A DNA stretch of 24,165 bases from Anaerolineales bacterium UBA3905 (GCA_002391565.1 DGFH01000231.1:787-24951), one strand, 5' to 3'; counted from the first letter of the stretch, positions 1 through 8,634 are shown. Notes: generated by a model from the sequence alone, not told the origin. Program-made: numbers and translations.

Positions 1-735
1 GATCTGGTTGCCGACCGCATCGACGACGACGTCGGCGCCCAGACCGGTCAGCCGCTTGACCTCGGCGGAGGCGTCGACCTGCGTCACGTTGAGCGCGGCG
101 TCCATGCCGATCTCCTGCGCAAACTCCAGGCGATAGGGCGCCACGTCGAGCAGGATCACCTTGCCGGCGCCCATCGCGCGGTAGAGCAGCGCAAAGAGCA
201 GCCCCATCGGGCCGGCGCCGATGATCGCCACGTTGTCGCCGGGCTGGAAGGGCGCACGCCTGATCGAACCGACCGCACACGAGAGCGGCTCGAAGAGCGC
301 GGCGTCATCGCGCGGGACGGACGGGTCGATCTTCCAAAGCGCGCGCGCTGGCGCCCGCAACGTTGGCGCAAACGCGCCGTCGATCGTGGTGCCGATGGTC
401 TGATAGTTGGTGCACTGGTTGTCGAGACCACGGCGGCAGTAATCGCACTTGCCGCAGGTCAGCCGGTTGGCGATCACCACGCGGTCGCCCGGCTGCACGT
501 GCTTCACCGCCGGCCCCACCTGTGCGACGATGCCGACGCCCTCGTGCCCGATCACGATGCCGGGCGGCGCCTTGTGTGCGGGCGGCACAGCCAGGATGTT
601 GAGATCGGTGCCGCAGATGCCGCACGCCTCAATGCGCACGATCACATCGTCGTCGGCGACAAGCTGCGGCGGCTGGCGTTCGACATACTCCAGGACGCCA
701 TTACCGCGAAAAATCGGAACCAACTCAGTGTTCAT
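1..735 (-). CDS. Zinc-dependent alcohol dehydrogenase (MDR superfamily), C-terminus cut by window edge
   Basis: A 245-codon open frame begins at the ATG at 735-733 and runs off the window start without a stop. The protein is a medium-chain dehydrogenase of the threonine/sorbitol dehydrogenase type, which oxidises a secondary alcohol with NAD(P). The catalytic zinc ligands are visible: Cys41 in GICGTD, then His64-Glu65 in GHE. A structural zinc loop follows with Cys94, Cys97, Cys100 and Cys108. The Rossmann motif GAGPMG lies at residues 173-178. About 100 residues are missing compared with the usual 340-350. It lies downstream of a SorC-type regulator on the same strand, so a polyol or sugar-acid substrate under that regulator's control is likely. 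The exact substrate cannot be read from the sequence. Confidence 0.93.
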   Translation of the reverse strand, partial: MNTELVPIFRGNGVLEYVERQPPQLVADDDVIVRIEACGICGTDLNILAVPPAHKAPPGIVIGHEGVGIVAQVGPAVKHVQPGDRVVIANRLTCGKCDYCRRGLDNQCTNYQTIGTTIDGAFAPTLRAPARALWKIDPSVPRDDAALFEPLSCAVGSIRRAPFQPGDNVAIIGAGPMGLLFALLYRAMGAGKVILLDVAPYRLEFAQEIGMDAALNVTQVDASAEVKRLTGLGADVVVDAVGNQI

Positions 736-775
736 GTTCACCAAACTTCAGGATCAAGAGAAAAATTTTAATGAA

Positions 776-832
776 CCGCAGATTGCGCAGATTACGCAGA
801 GATTTTTTCTGCAAAATCTGTGAAATCTGCGG
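776..832. repeat. Imperfect inverted repeat built from ~9-bp CAGATT-type units
   Basis: Two 25-base arms (776-800 and 808-832) are reverse complements at 21 of 25 positions, around a T-rich loop at 801-807. Each arm is a short tandem series with core GCAGATT repeating about every 9 bases. The element sits between the SorC gene and the dehydrogenase and supplies the last codons of the SorC reading frame. No transposase accompanies it, and no clear U-tract makes it a standard terminator. It resembles a dispersed palindromic (REP- or MITE-like) intergenic element; that it is dispersed is inference. Confidence 0.75.
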
Positions 833-1787
833 ATCGATTATGCAGTTCCAAAACGGCCGTTGCTGTGTCCAGGTCGGTGCAGAAGACGTCGATCACGCCG
901 GTGCGCAGCGCGCCGAGGATGGCCTGCGTTTTGGCGGCGCCGATGGCGATCGACATCACGGTTGGGATGGTGCGCAGGTCTTCCAGCCGCAGCCCGATCA
1001 CGCGTTCGTTGAAGCCGCCGGTGTACGGCGCGCCCTCGATGGTGAAAATCTGGCCCGACATATCGCCGACGCCGCCCGACCGCCGAATCTGCGCCAGGTC
1101 GTCGGCGCTGAGATAGCCGGCTTTGGCAAATTCCGACGTGGTCGGGTCGAGGTTGCCGACGCCGACCAGCGCCACATCCGCCTGGCGCGCCAGCTCCAGC
1201 GGACGCTGGATGTCGCGTTGGCTGCGCAGCATCTCGGCGGCGGCGATGCTGTCCACCACCATCGGCGCGGCGAGATAGTGCGCGGCGCCGCCCAGCTTGG
1301 CCGCCAGCTCACGCGTGAGCGAGGCGCTGTCCAGTTCTGGCGTCGCCAGGGCGATGCTGCCCACCGCCTGCACGACGTTGACGTGCCCCTGAAAGCCGGG
1401 ACGCACGGCGTGAATCACTTCGTAGGTGGAGCGTCCCAGGCAGACGGTTAAGGTCATGCCGTCGCGCAGGGTCTGCTCCAGAAAGCGGGCGCCAAGTTGC
1501 CCGACGCGCGCCAGGGCATGGGTGCGGTCGCTGCTCCCCGGTTTGAGCACTAACGCTTCGCGCAGCCCAAAGCGATTGCACAACTGCGCCTCGATCTCTG
1601 GTGTACGCTGGATGGGCCAGTTGACCGTAAATTGAATCACCTGCTCGGCGCGCGCTTGCTTCAACAGCCGATAAATCTTGACGCGCGATAGTCTCAGTTG
1701 CCCGGCGATGGCGTCTTGTGTCATCTCTTCGATGTAATACATCGTGGCGACTTGGGCAAGCAGGTCGTGTTCGGTGTAGTCGAGCAT
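792..1787 (-). CDS. SorC/DeoR-type sugar-binding transcriptional regulator
   Basis: The 331-residue protein has an N-terminal helix-turn-helix (about residues 20-50: TQDAIAGQLRLSRVKIYRLL), then a SorC-type sugar-phosphate-binding domain that shares the DeoR/NagB fold. Landmarks are LGRSTYEVIHAV and YLAAPMVVDS. Family members bind DNA as oligomers and are released or activated by a phosphorylated sugar. The start at 1787 fits a family N-terminus. The family end is near FCTDLDTATAVLEL. The last ~15 residues (NRSADFTDFAEKISA) are encoded by the inverted repeat at 776-832 and look like an acquired tail. It precedes the dehydrogenase and probably controls it. Two tandem palindromes upstream overlap its own promoter, indicating autoregulation. 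Confidence 0.92.
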   Translation of the reverse strand: MLDYTEHDLLAQVATMYYIEEMTQDAIAGQLRLSRVKIYRLLKQARAEQVIQFTVNWPIQRTPEIEAQLCNRFGLREALVLKPGSSDRTHALARVGQLGARFLEQTLRDGMTLTVCLGRSTYEVIHAVRPGFQGHVNVVQAVGSIALATPELDSASLTRELAAKLGGAAHYLAAPMVVDSIAAAEMLRSQRDIQRPLELARQADVALVGVGNLDPTTSEFAKAGYLSADDLAQIRRSGGVGDMSGQIFTIEGAPYTGGFNERVIGLRLEDLRTIPTVMSIAIGAAKTQAILGALRTGVIDVFCTDLDTATAVLELHNRSADFTDFAEKISA

Positions 1788-1803
1788 AGTCGATATATTG
1801 TTT

Positions 1804-1836
1804 GTGCAATTGCACGCTATTTGTGCTAATGCACAA
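1804..1836. promoter_or_regulatory. Tandem palindromic operator of the SorC-type regulator
   Basis: GTGCAATTGCAC (1804-1815) is a perfect palindrome. TTGTGCTAATGCACAA (1821-1836) is a second one with perfect 6-bp arms. Both share the core TTTGTGC, which recurs 19 bp apart (1801-1807 and 1820-1826). They sit just downstream of and at the edge of the minus-strand -10 box, close to the predicted transcription start. This is the expected place for autorepression by the SorC protein. That this protein binds here is inference. Confidence 0.72.
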
Positions 1837-1864
1837 TTCTACCATGCTGATTGTCATTTGTCAA
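1836..1864 (-). promoter_or_regulatory. Sigma70-type promoter of the SorC-dehydrogenase unit
   Basis: On the minus strand a perfect -35 TTGACA (1864-1859) is followed after 17 bases by TAGAAT (1841-1836), five of six to consensus. Transcription would start near 1829, inside the operator, leaving a leader of about 40 bases before the ATG at 1787. Confidence 0.75.
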
Positions 1865-1932
1865 TACGCTCGAAAAGCATGATGCGCCGACCTTGCTTAC
1901 AGAAACTTGTCTCAACGATCTGCAACTGTTTC

Positions 1933-1941
1933 TGGTATACT
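1933..1941 (+). promoter_or_regulatory. Extended -10 promoter for the hybrid kinase
   Basis: TGGTATACT is an extended -10 (TGn plus TATACT). No clear -35 lies 16-18 bases upstream, which is normal for extended -10 promoters. A start near 1948 would give a leader of about 48 bases before ATG 1996. This argues that the hybrid kinase begins at 1996 and not further upstream. Confidence 0.5.
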
Positions 1942-1995
1942 TGGTTTTGCCGTCGGTTCTCCTGTCAACTTACGACATGGATAGGACGCAGACAA

Positions 1996-4900
1996 ATGCT
2001 CCTGGAATTACTTCAGAATGTAGCCTTATTGGTGGCCCTGTCCGTCGGTCTGCAGCTGTTAGCGCAACGCATCAACCGGCCTGGGTGGTTGTACGCGTTG
2101 GCGGCGGGTGTGCTTTTCGGTGGGGTTGGCGTGGTGGCGATGATGACCCCACTGCACTTTGCGCCCGGCGTCATCTACGATGGCCGTTCGATCATCATCA
2201 GCCTGGCCGGGTTTATTGGTGGGCCGGTGACGGCGGCGGTCGCTGCTACGATATGCATTGCGTATCGCCTCCACCTGGGTGGAGCAGGCGCCATTGTTGG
2301 GGTGCTGGTCATCATCGAGTCGGCGCTCTTTGGCGTCATCTTCTACTATCTGCGTCGTCGCAATCCACGCTGGGAACATCCGTTTTGGCTTTGGTTATTT
2401 GGGTTGGTGGTGCAGAGCACAATGCTCCTGCTGCAATTGTTGTTGCCTGAAAGGCTAGGTTGGGAGGCCTTGATTATTATCAGCCCCAGCGTGCTGTTGC
2501 TCTATCCAGTGGGCTTCATGGTGGCGGCGCTGGTCTTTTTGGAGAATGAACGCCGGCGTGCGCTGGAGAAAATGGTTACCGCCCACAATCGGATTTTGGA
2601 GATGATTGCGTCGCGCGTCCCGTTAGCCGCTATTCTGGATGCGCTGTTGCATGAGATTGTGGCGCAGGCGCCGGGGATGTACGCTTCTGTGCTCCTTTTA
2701 GACGAGGAGCGCCAGCAGTTGCAGCATATAGCCATAGCTGGCCTATCCGCCGAGTATTGCGCTGCCGTTGATGCTGCACTTGCTGCAGCCTCGGATCAGG
2801 CGATCTACGCCGCCGCTACACAGCGCCGCCGAATCAGCACCAGGAACATTGCCACGGCGCCAGAGTGGGACGCTTTGCGTCGCCTCGCGTTGGATCATGG
2901 CTTGCGCGCAGGCTGGGCCACACCGATTTTCGATCCGACCGCCAGCGTGCTTGGCGTCTTTGCCCTTTACTATCGCAAGCCTGCACAGCCAGCGGCGTTT
3001 CACCTCAGACTCATCGATCAGGCCACCCACATTGCTGCCATTGCGATCACGCGTCATCGCCAGGAAGAGGCGCTCCGCACCGAACGCGACTTTGCGCGTC
3101 AGGTGATGGACAGCATGAGCGAGGGGCTGGCGATCACGGATGCCCAGGGACGTTTGACCTATGTGAATCCGACGCTGGCGACATTGCTGGGCATGCAACC
3201 GGAGGAGATGCTTGGTCGGTTTACGGTGGAATTTACTGTCGGCGAGGACATGGACATCGTTGCAGCCCGGATCGAACAGCGGCGTCAAGGCGTTCGGTCG
3301 GCCTATGATGCGCGTCTGCGGCATCGCGACGGACATGAGATACCGGCGCTCGTTTCCGGGGCGCCGTACATACGGAAGGGACAGTTTCAGGGGACGATCG
3401 CTGTGATCGCCGATCTGAGCGCACGCAACCGCGCCGAGCAGGCGCTGCGCGAGAGCGAGGAGCGCTATCGCCTTCTGGTCGACACCTCGCCCTACGCCAT
3501 TGGCATCTATCAGGATGGGAAGATTGTCTTTGCCAATCGCGCGGCGGCACAATTGATCGGAGTGGATGAACCGTCGGCGCTGATCGGCATGACAGTCGAA
3601 CAAATTGTCGCCCCAGATGAGTTGATGCAGACGCGTGCGCGCCTCGAACACCTGCTTCGCGGCGAGACGGGGCTTTATCCGGCGCAAAACACCTATCTGC
3701 GCGCCGATGGCATGCGCGTGCCGGTCGAGGTTGTTGCAGTGCCATTCGCCTTTGGTGGAAGACCAGCCGTGCAAGTGTTGGTGCAGGATATTACGGAACG
3801 GGTGCGTCGGCAGCGTGAGCTGGAGGCGCAGGCCATGCTCGCCCAGGCTTTAAGTGAAACGACCGAGCTTGAACCGCTGTTGGAGCGTATCCTGGAAGCA
3901 GGCATCCACGCTGTGGCGGCTGCGAATAAAGGGTCGATTGCACTGGTCGATACGGACGGCGCGCTGCAAATCTGTGCAGTGCACGGTTACAACGATCCAC
4001 GCACGCGTGTGCTGCGCTTCTCGCAAGATTTCGGCTACGGTGCGCGCGCCCTCCGCCTACGGCAACCATTGTTGATCGCAGATGTGCGCAGCGACCCTGA
4101 AATTGCCTATGAGGGTGAGGTCGAAGAGGCGGCTTCGGTGCAAAGTGCAATCGCAGTGCCACTGGTTGTGCGCGGCCAGGCCATCGGCGTCATGTCTATT
4201 GACAACACTCAACGCAAGGATGCTTTCAACGACCACGATCTGAGTGCGGTTGTCAACATTGCGGCGACGGCATCGCTGGTGTTGGATCGTGCGCAATTAT
4301 TCGAGGAGATCGAGGTGCAGGCGCGCCAGTTGGCGCAAATCATGGAGACCGCACCTCAGGGGCTGATTTTGATCAGCGCCGCCGGACGCGTCTTGAGGGC
4401 AAATCCGCTCGGCGCCCGTGATCTGGCGATTCTGGCCGGCGTCAGCGTGGGCGATACAATTACGCACCTGGGCGATCAACCGCTCGCAGCGTTGTTGACG
4501 ATCCCGCCGACCGGCCCCTGGCATGAAGTGCACGCCGGTGATCGCATCTTTGAGATCATTGCCCGCCCTGTCTCCGGCGGCAGTGCGCCGGCGCAGTGGG
4601 TCGTCGTGATCGATGATGTGACGCGTTCTCGTCAGATTCAGGCGCAAACACAGTTGCAGGAGCGACTCGCCACCGTCGGACAACTGGCGGCGGGAATTGC
4701 CCATGATTTCAACAACATTCTCAACATCATCGTCTTACAGGCGCAGATGGCGGCTTTGTTGCCCGAATTGCCGCCGGACGAACGGCAGCGGATGGAGGTA
4801 ATCGTCGATCAGGCGCAAAACGCCACGAATCTCATCCGCCAGATTCTGGACTTCGGACGCCAGGCGCTGTTGGAACGCCAGATAGTGGATCTGACGGCGC

Positions 4901-5814
4901 TGCTGGACGATCAGGTCAGGCTATTGCGCCGCGCCTTCCCAGAGTCGCTCACCATCAGCATCGCACAGGAAGGCTCTCCCTCTGGTGTAATCCAGGTCAA
5001 CGCCGATCCGACGCGTCTGCGTCAGGTGATCATGAACCTGGCCATTAATGCGCGCGACGCCATGCCAGACGGCGGCGCCATCACCTTTCAACTGGCGTCG
5101 ATCACGCTGACGCCCGAAGAGACGCCACCCGTGCCAGGCATGACGCCAGGGTTATGGGCGCGCCTGACTGTGACCGACACAGGCGTAGGCATTCCGCCTG
5201 AAATCTTGCCCCACATCTTCGATCCATTCTTCACGACGAAAGCTCCAGGAAAGGGCACTGGGTTAGGATTGGCGCAAGTGCACGGCATCATCACGCAGCA
5301 CGCCGGGTTCATCACGGTCGCCACTGGGGTTGGACAGGGGACAACCTTCACCCTCTATCTGCCTGCTTTGCCTGCGACAGCCCCGGCCTTATGCCCGCCG
5401 CCGCTCGACGCAGCGCCACCCGGTGGAGCGCAGGAACACCTGCTACTGGTGGAGGATAATGCCATGTTGCGGCTGGCATTGATGGAAATGTTGGAGTCGC
5501 TTCACTACTCAGTGGCCGCAGTCGCCAATGGCCGCGAGGCGCTCACCTATCTGCGCACCCCTGACGCCCATGTTGATCTGGTGCTCAGCGATGTTGTGAT
5601 GCCCGACATGGGAGGCGTGGCGTTGGCGCGTGCTTTGCGTGCGGAAGGCATTCCCATCCCCATCATCTTGATGAGCGGCCATCCGCTCGATGAACAGACT
5701 GCCGATCTGCAGTCGTTGGGGGTGGCGGCATGGCTGCCCAAACCCTGCCCGGCGGAGCGACTGGCGCATACCATTGCCGGCGTGCTGATGGGGTTGAACA
5801 AGCAGATGCAGTAG
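1996..5814 (+). CDS. Hybrid sensor histidine kinase: 5TM-LYT, GAF, PAS, PAS, GAF, PAS, HisKA, HATPase, receiver
   Basis: This 1272-residue membrane kinase starts at ATG 1996, with AGGA at 1983-1986 and the hydrophobic N-terminus beginning at once. The open frame extends upstream, but that part is non-membrane and crosses the promoter. Approximate domains: 5TM-5TMR_LYT (LytS-type) residues 1-185; GAF 199-360; PAS 366-490; PAS 493-605; GAF 616-768; a weaker PAS 779-882; then HisKA with His903 in GIAHDFNN. HATPase boxes follow (MNLAINARDAMPDGG; DTGVGIPP near 1059; GKGTGLGL near 1086). A C-terminal receiver has acceptor Asp1199 in LSDVVMPDMGG. HDFNN kinases of this kind usually pass phosphate to a separate regulator or Hpt protein, and neither is fused here. 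The ligand is unknown. The OmpR-type regulator at 8851 is the nearest same-strand partner. Confidence 0.93.
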   Translation: MLLELLQNVALLVALSVGLQLLAQRINRPGWLYALAAGVLFGGVGVVAMMTPLHFAPGVIYDGRSIIISLAGFIGGPVTAAVAATICIAYRLHLGGAGAIVGVLVIIESALFGVIFYYLRRRNPRWEHPFWLWLFGLVVQSTMLLLQLLLPERLGWEALIIISPSVLLLYPVGFMVAALVFLENERRRALEKMVTAHNRILEMIASRVPLAAILDALLHEIVAQAPGMYASVLLLDEERQQLQHIAIAGLSAEYCAAVDAALAAASDQAIYAAATQRRRISTRNIATAPEWDALRRLALDHGLRAGWATPIFDPTASVLGVFALYYRKPAQPAAFHLRLIDQATHIAAIAITRHRQEEALRTERDFARQVMDSMSEGLAITDAQGRLTYVNPTLATLLGMQPEEMLGRFTVEFTVGEDMDIVAARIEQRRQGVRSAYDARLRHRDGHEIPALVSGAPYIRKGQFQGTIAVIADLSARNRAEQALRESEERYRLLVDTSPYAIGIYQDGKIVFANRAAAQLIGVDEPSALIGMTVEQIVAPDELMQTRARLEHLLRGETGLYPAQNTYLRADGMRVPVEVVAVPFAFGGRPAVQVLVQDITERVRRQRELEAQAMLAQALSETTELEPLLERILEAGIHAVAAANKGSIALVDTDGALQICAVHGYNDPRTRVLRFSQDFGYGARALRLRQPLLIADVRSDPEIAYEGEVEEAASVQSAIAVPLVVRGQAIGVMSIDNTQRKDAFNDHDLSAVVNIAATASLVLDRAQLFEEIEVQARQLAQIMETAPQGLILISAAGRVLRANPLGARDLAILAGVSVGDTITHLGDQPLAALLTIPPTGPWHEVHAGDRIFEIIARPVSGGSAPAQWVVVIDDVTRSRQIQAQTQLQERLATVGQLAAGIAHDFNNILNIIVLQAQMAALLPELPPDERQRMEVIVDQAQNATNLIRQILDFGRQALLERQIVDLTALLDDQVRLLRRAFPESLTISIAQEGSPSGVIQVNADPTRLRQVIMNLAINARDAMPDGGAITFQLASITLTPEETPPVPGMTPGLWARLTVTDTGVGIPPEILPHIFDPFFTTKAPGKGTGLGLAQVHGIITQHAGFITVATGVGQGTTFTLYLPALPATAPALCPPPLDAAPPGGAQEHLLLVEDNAMLRLALMEMLESLHYSVAAVANGREALTYLRTPDAHVDLVLSDVVMPDMGGVALARALRAEGIPIPIILMSGHPLDEQTADLQSLGVAAWLPKPCPAERLAHTIAGVLMGLNKQMQ

Positions 5815-5986
5815 CTGCACCTGACAATCAATCGCTCTGGCCAGTTTGCGTTTTGGTCGTTTTACGCGAAGATTACAGTCACTTTGCGCCGGGGACGTTA
5901 CATGTTCCGCCATTCCAGAATTCATTGACCCACGACGTCATGGCGAAGGTCGTCTCTTGCCATTCTCAAGGAGAATATCGATCGTT

Positions 5987-8569
5987 ATGCAGCAAAATTT
6001 GCGAGTTGCTTCCGCGTGGCAGCAGCATTGGCGTGATCTGTTTCATGCAGGTTGGCTGCTGGCATTGCTCCTCGGTTTACTCATGCCAGTGTTGGCATTG
6101 GCGCAGACGCCCAGCCCGTCCTTTGCTGGCGTCTATAAAGCCTGGTCGTCGACGCCCGAAGCTGGCGTCATCGACAGCACGCTCTATCTCAATCTCGACG
6201 GCAGCGCGCTGCTGGTCGATACGCCTCTCTCTGGTGGGCCGCCGACCACGCGCACCGGGCAATGGGCGCCGGGCGGCACCGGCGTGATCCTCACGCTGAC
6301 GGGCAGCGCCACTGGTGCATTGCCGCAGCCGATCGTCGTGAATCTCGATGCTTCCGCCGGTCAACCGCTGGTGACGCTGCCTGGCGATCTGATCCTCGAC
6401 GGGCGCAGTTGGCGCTTCTATGCTTTCCCCTATCTGGCCGAGAACCGTGACGCTCTCTCCTACAATGCTGACATTGCCACCAGCACGATCACGACGGGCG
6501 GACTGGCCGGAGTCTACAAGGCGATCACACCCAATCCTGCTGGCGGCTGGCGCGAGGTGACGCTGACGTTGCTTCCCGATTTTCGCGCAATCCTGGCGCG
6601 CAATGCTCTGGATGGGCGCGCCCCGACCTTGACCTATGGCGCCTGGCAGGACATCAACGGGCAGCCGTTGCTCACGTTCACTGAGACCGATGGTGTGCCC
6701 TTTGCCGCCCCCGCCGAGTTGAGCTTTGTGCTCGACAATGGTCGGCTGCGTGGGCAAAGTACGGCTGCCAGCGAGTTGAGCGATCTGGTTGGGGCGCCAT
6801 TTTATCGGGTGGAGGGGCTGGCAAGCGCAGTCGCCGTGGCGCCACTGGGCGGCGCCACCGGCGTTGCTGCGCTACCGATTGCCGCCCCCAGCGAACCTGA
6901 AATTGCGCTGCAGTACGAACCTGGTTTCGAGACAACGCCTTGTCCGAGTACGCTGCCGGTGGATGGCGCCACAACCTGCGGTTTTCTCAGTGCACCGGAA
7001 AATCGTCGTCGCACTGAAAGCAATACGATTCGTCGTTTTGTCGTCACACTTGCTGCCGAAAGCGCAAGCCCGGCGGACGATCCGGTGATTGTTCTGAGCG
7101 ACGGCGCCGATGTGGAGATGGCGGCGCTCATCGAGTGGTTTGCCACCGCGCCGGTGCGTATGCAGCGCCCAGTCATTTTGCTGGCGCCGCGTGGGGCGGA
7201 AGCGGGCGAACCCTCGCTCGCATGTCCTGCGGCGGCGGCAAGCAGTGATCGCCAGGCCACCTTACAGGCGTTGTCCGATTGTTACAATCGGCTACGTCAG
7301 GAGGCTCGCGATTTGACAGGCTACACGTTGGAACAGAGCGCCCTGGACGTGATCGATCTGGCGGAGGCGTTGGCGGCCTCACAAATCAACCTGGTTGGCG
7401 TGGGGCGCGGCGCGGCGACGGCGCAGCTGGTGGCCGCCCGGCAACCGGCGCTGGTGCGCAGCATCGTACTGGAAAGTGTGCTGCCGATTGGCGTGAATGG
7501 GGCATTGGAGAGTGGGATCGGGGCATACGATGCGTTGCGCACCCTCTTCGCCGACTGCGCCCGCAACGCCGACTGCGCCGCAGCTTACCCTGATTTAGAA
7601 GCGCACTTTCTCGCCTTGATCGACTGGTATAATCAGACTCCTACGCCAGCCAGCCTCGGCTTTGGCGATGGCAACGCCATTGCCCGCCTGATCTTTGCCA
7701 GGCTCCAGGATGAAGGGGGGCGCACCGTCCCGGCGCTGATCGATGCGCTCTACACCGGTGATTTTGGCGCCGCCTGTGAACTGGCGCCGGTCGATGGCGG
7801 CTGCCAGTTGCCTGCTGTGGGCTTTGTCGCACCCTCCGCTGGCGTCACGGCGACGCTGATCATGACTGAGAGCATCACGACGACAGCGCCGCTGCCGCAG
7901 AGCTGGCGCGCCTACTTCACCAATCCTGATGCGCCCCAGGGAGCGGAAGCAGAGATGCTGGAACGGCTTCAGCGGCAGCTTGGTTTTGCCACGCGTGAAG
8001 AACTGGTGCAATTTCTGGATACGTTAGCCGTGGAAAATTTTCTGCCGTTGCTGGCGGCCATCGACATGCCGGTTCCAACACCGGTTTCGTCCTCTCCAAC
8101 TGCAGCCCCGCCAGCGGATGTGCGCGGCGGGATGACTTTGATCTTGGGCTGCGCCGAAGACGCTGCACACTACACCATCGATGATGTACAGCGGGTGCGT
8201 AATCACCTGCCGTCGCAAGTAGCGGACATCCTGACGGCCCCGGCTGCATGGTGGCTGGAAGCGTGTAGAGCCTGGCCGGCGCCGGCGACGCCGGTGGGCG
8301 ACCGCATCTTGCCGCTCCTGACTCCGCCGACGTTGATCATGGGTGGAGCGCACGATCCAGTGACGCCAGCGCGCTGGGCGCGACGCGCTGGCGCGGATTT
8401 CGCTGCGCCGGTGGTGCGCATCTTTGCCAATGCAGGGCACAACTTGCTGCAAGCGTCCGATGGCTGTGCGCAGCAGGCGCTGGCGGCGTTTGTGGCGCAA
8501 CCGGGCGTAGCGCCCAATCTCTATTGCTTCCGTCGTCAGGACGCTTCGTTTGCTCTGCTGTCGCCATGA
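5987..8569 (+). CDS. Exported TAP-like alpha/beta-hydrolase-fold protein lacking the nucleophile serine
   Basis: This 860-residue protein begins at ATG 5987 (AAGGAG at 5968-5973, a rather long spacing) with a signal peptide (hydrophobic LLALLLGLLMPVLALAQ, then mature sequence). Two related ~120-residue repeats follow, starting at residues 46 (FAGVYKAW) and 173 (LAGVYKAI), each rich in beta strands and faintly NlpE/lipocalin-like. The C-terminal half is a tripeptidyl-aminopeptidase-like hydrolase fold: RG...EPSLACP, YTLEQSALDV, INLVGVGRG, and a C-terminal TAP-like part with Asp790 (GGAHDPVTP) and His818 (NAGHNLL). The nucleophile elbow, normally GxSxG, reads GVGRG with Gly473 (codon at 7403) where serine should be. 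The oxyanion GGPG segment is also absent. It is therefore probably non-catalytic. A Pro/Ser/Thr-rich linker lies near residues 690-710. Confidence 0.88.
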   Translation: MQQNLRVASAWQQHWRDLFHAGWLLALLLGLLMPVLALAQTPSPSFAGVYKAWSSTPEAGVIDSTLYLNLDGSALLVDTPLSGGPPTTRTGQWAPGGTGVILTLTGSATGALPQPIVVNLDASAGQPLVTLPGDLILDGRSWRFYAFPYLAENRDALSYNADIATSTITTGGLAGVYKAITPNPAGGWREVTLTLLPDFRAILARNALDGRAPTLTYGAWQDINGQPLLTFTETDGVPFAAPAELSFVLDNGRLRGQSTAASELSDLVGAPFYRVEGLASAVAVAPLGGATGVAALPIAAPSEPEIALQYEPGFETTPCPSTLPVDGATTCGFLSAPENRRRTESNTIRRFVVTLAAESASPADDPVIVLSDGADVEMAALIEWFATAPVRMQRPVILLAPRGAEAGEPSLACPAAAASSDRQATLQALSDCYNRLRQEARDLTGYTLEQSALDVIDLAEALAASQINLVGVGRGAATAQLVAARQPALVRSIVLESVLPIGVNGALESGIGAYDALRTLFADCARNADCAAAYPDLEAHFLALIDWYNQTPTPASLGFGDGNAIARLIFARLQDEGGRTVPALIDALYTGDFGAACELAPVDGGCQLPAVGFVAPSAGVTATLIMTESITTTAPLPQSWRAYFTNPDAPQGAEAEMLERLQRQLGFATREELVQFLDTLAVENFLPLLAAIDMPVPTPVSSSPTAAPPADVRGGMTLILGCAEDAAHYTIDDVQRVRNHLPSQVADILTAPAAWWLEACRAWPAPATPVGDRILPLLTPPTLIMGGAHDPVTPARWARRAGADFAAPVVRIFANAGHNLLQASDGCAQQALAAFVAQPGVAPNLYCFRRQDASFALLSP

Positions 8570-8580
8570 CGTGCTATACT
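8550..8580 (+). promoter_or_regulatory. Possible promoter of the 59-residue protein gene
   Basis: TATACT at 8575-8580 is a good -10. TTGCTC at 8550-8555 is a weak -35 at a long 19-base spacing. It overlaps the end of the hydrolase-like gene and could serve both the small gene and the response regulator behind it. Confidence 0.4.
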
Positions 8581-8634
8581 AGTGGGTGGCTGACCTCAAG
8601 CCAACGCCGCAACCATTCAGGAGACGCAACGCCC

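Noticed and set aside
776..832. CRISPR-like or intrinsic terminator reading of the CAGATT repeat
   Set aside because: Units are only ~9 bases with no spacers, and no uracil tract follows the stem in the direction of transcription.
1798..1995. Upstream extension of the hybrid kinase to an ATG at 1798
   Set aside because: The extra 66 residues would cross the sorC operator and the extended -10 box; the membrane domain begins cleanly at ATG 1996 with an AGGA site.
2743..3774. Long minus-strand open frame opposite the hybrid kinase
   Set aside because: Shadow of the GC-rich kinase coding frame; the protein lacks any recognisable domain and the plus-strand PAS/GAF domains are unambiguous.
5846..5986. 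Upstream start for the hydrolase-like gene at 5846
   Set aside because: The added 47 residues would bury the signal peptide; ATG 5987 with AAGGAG upstream puts the signal peptide at the N-terminus.
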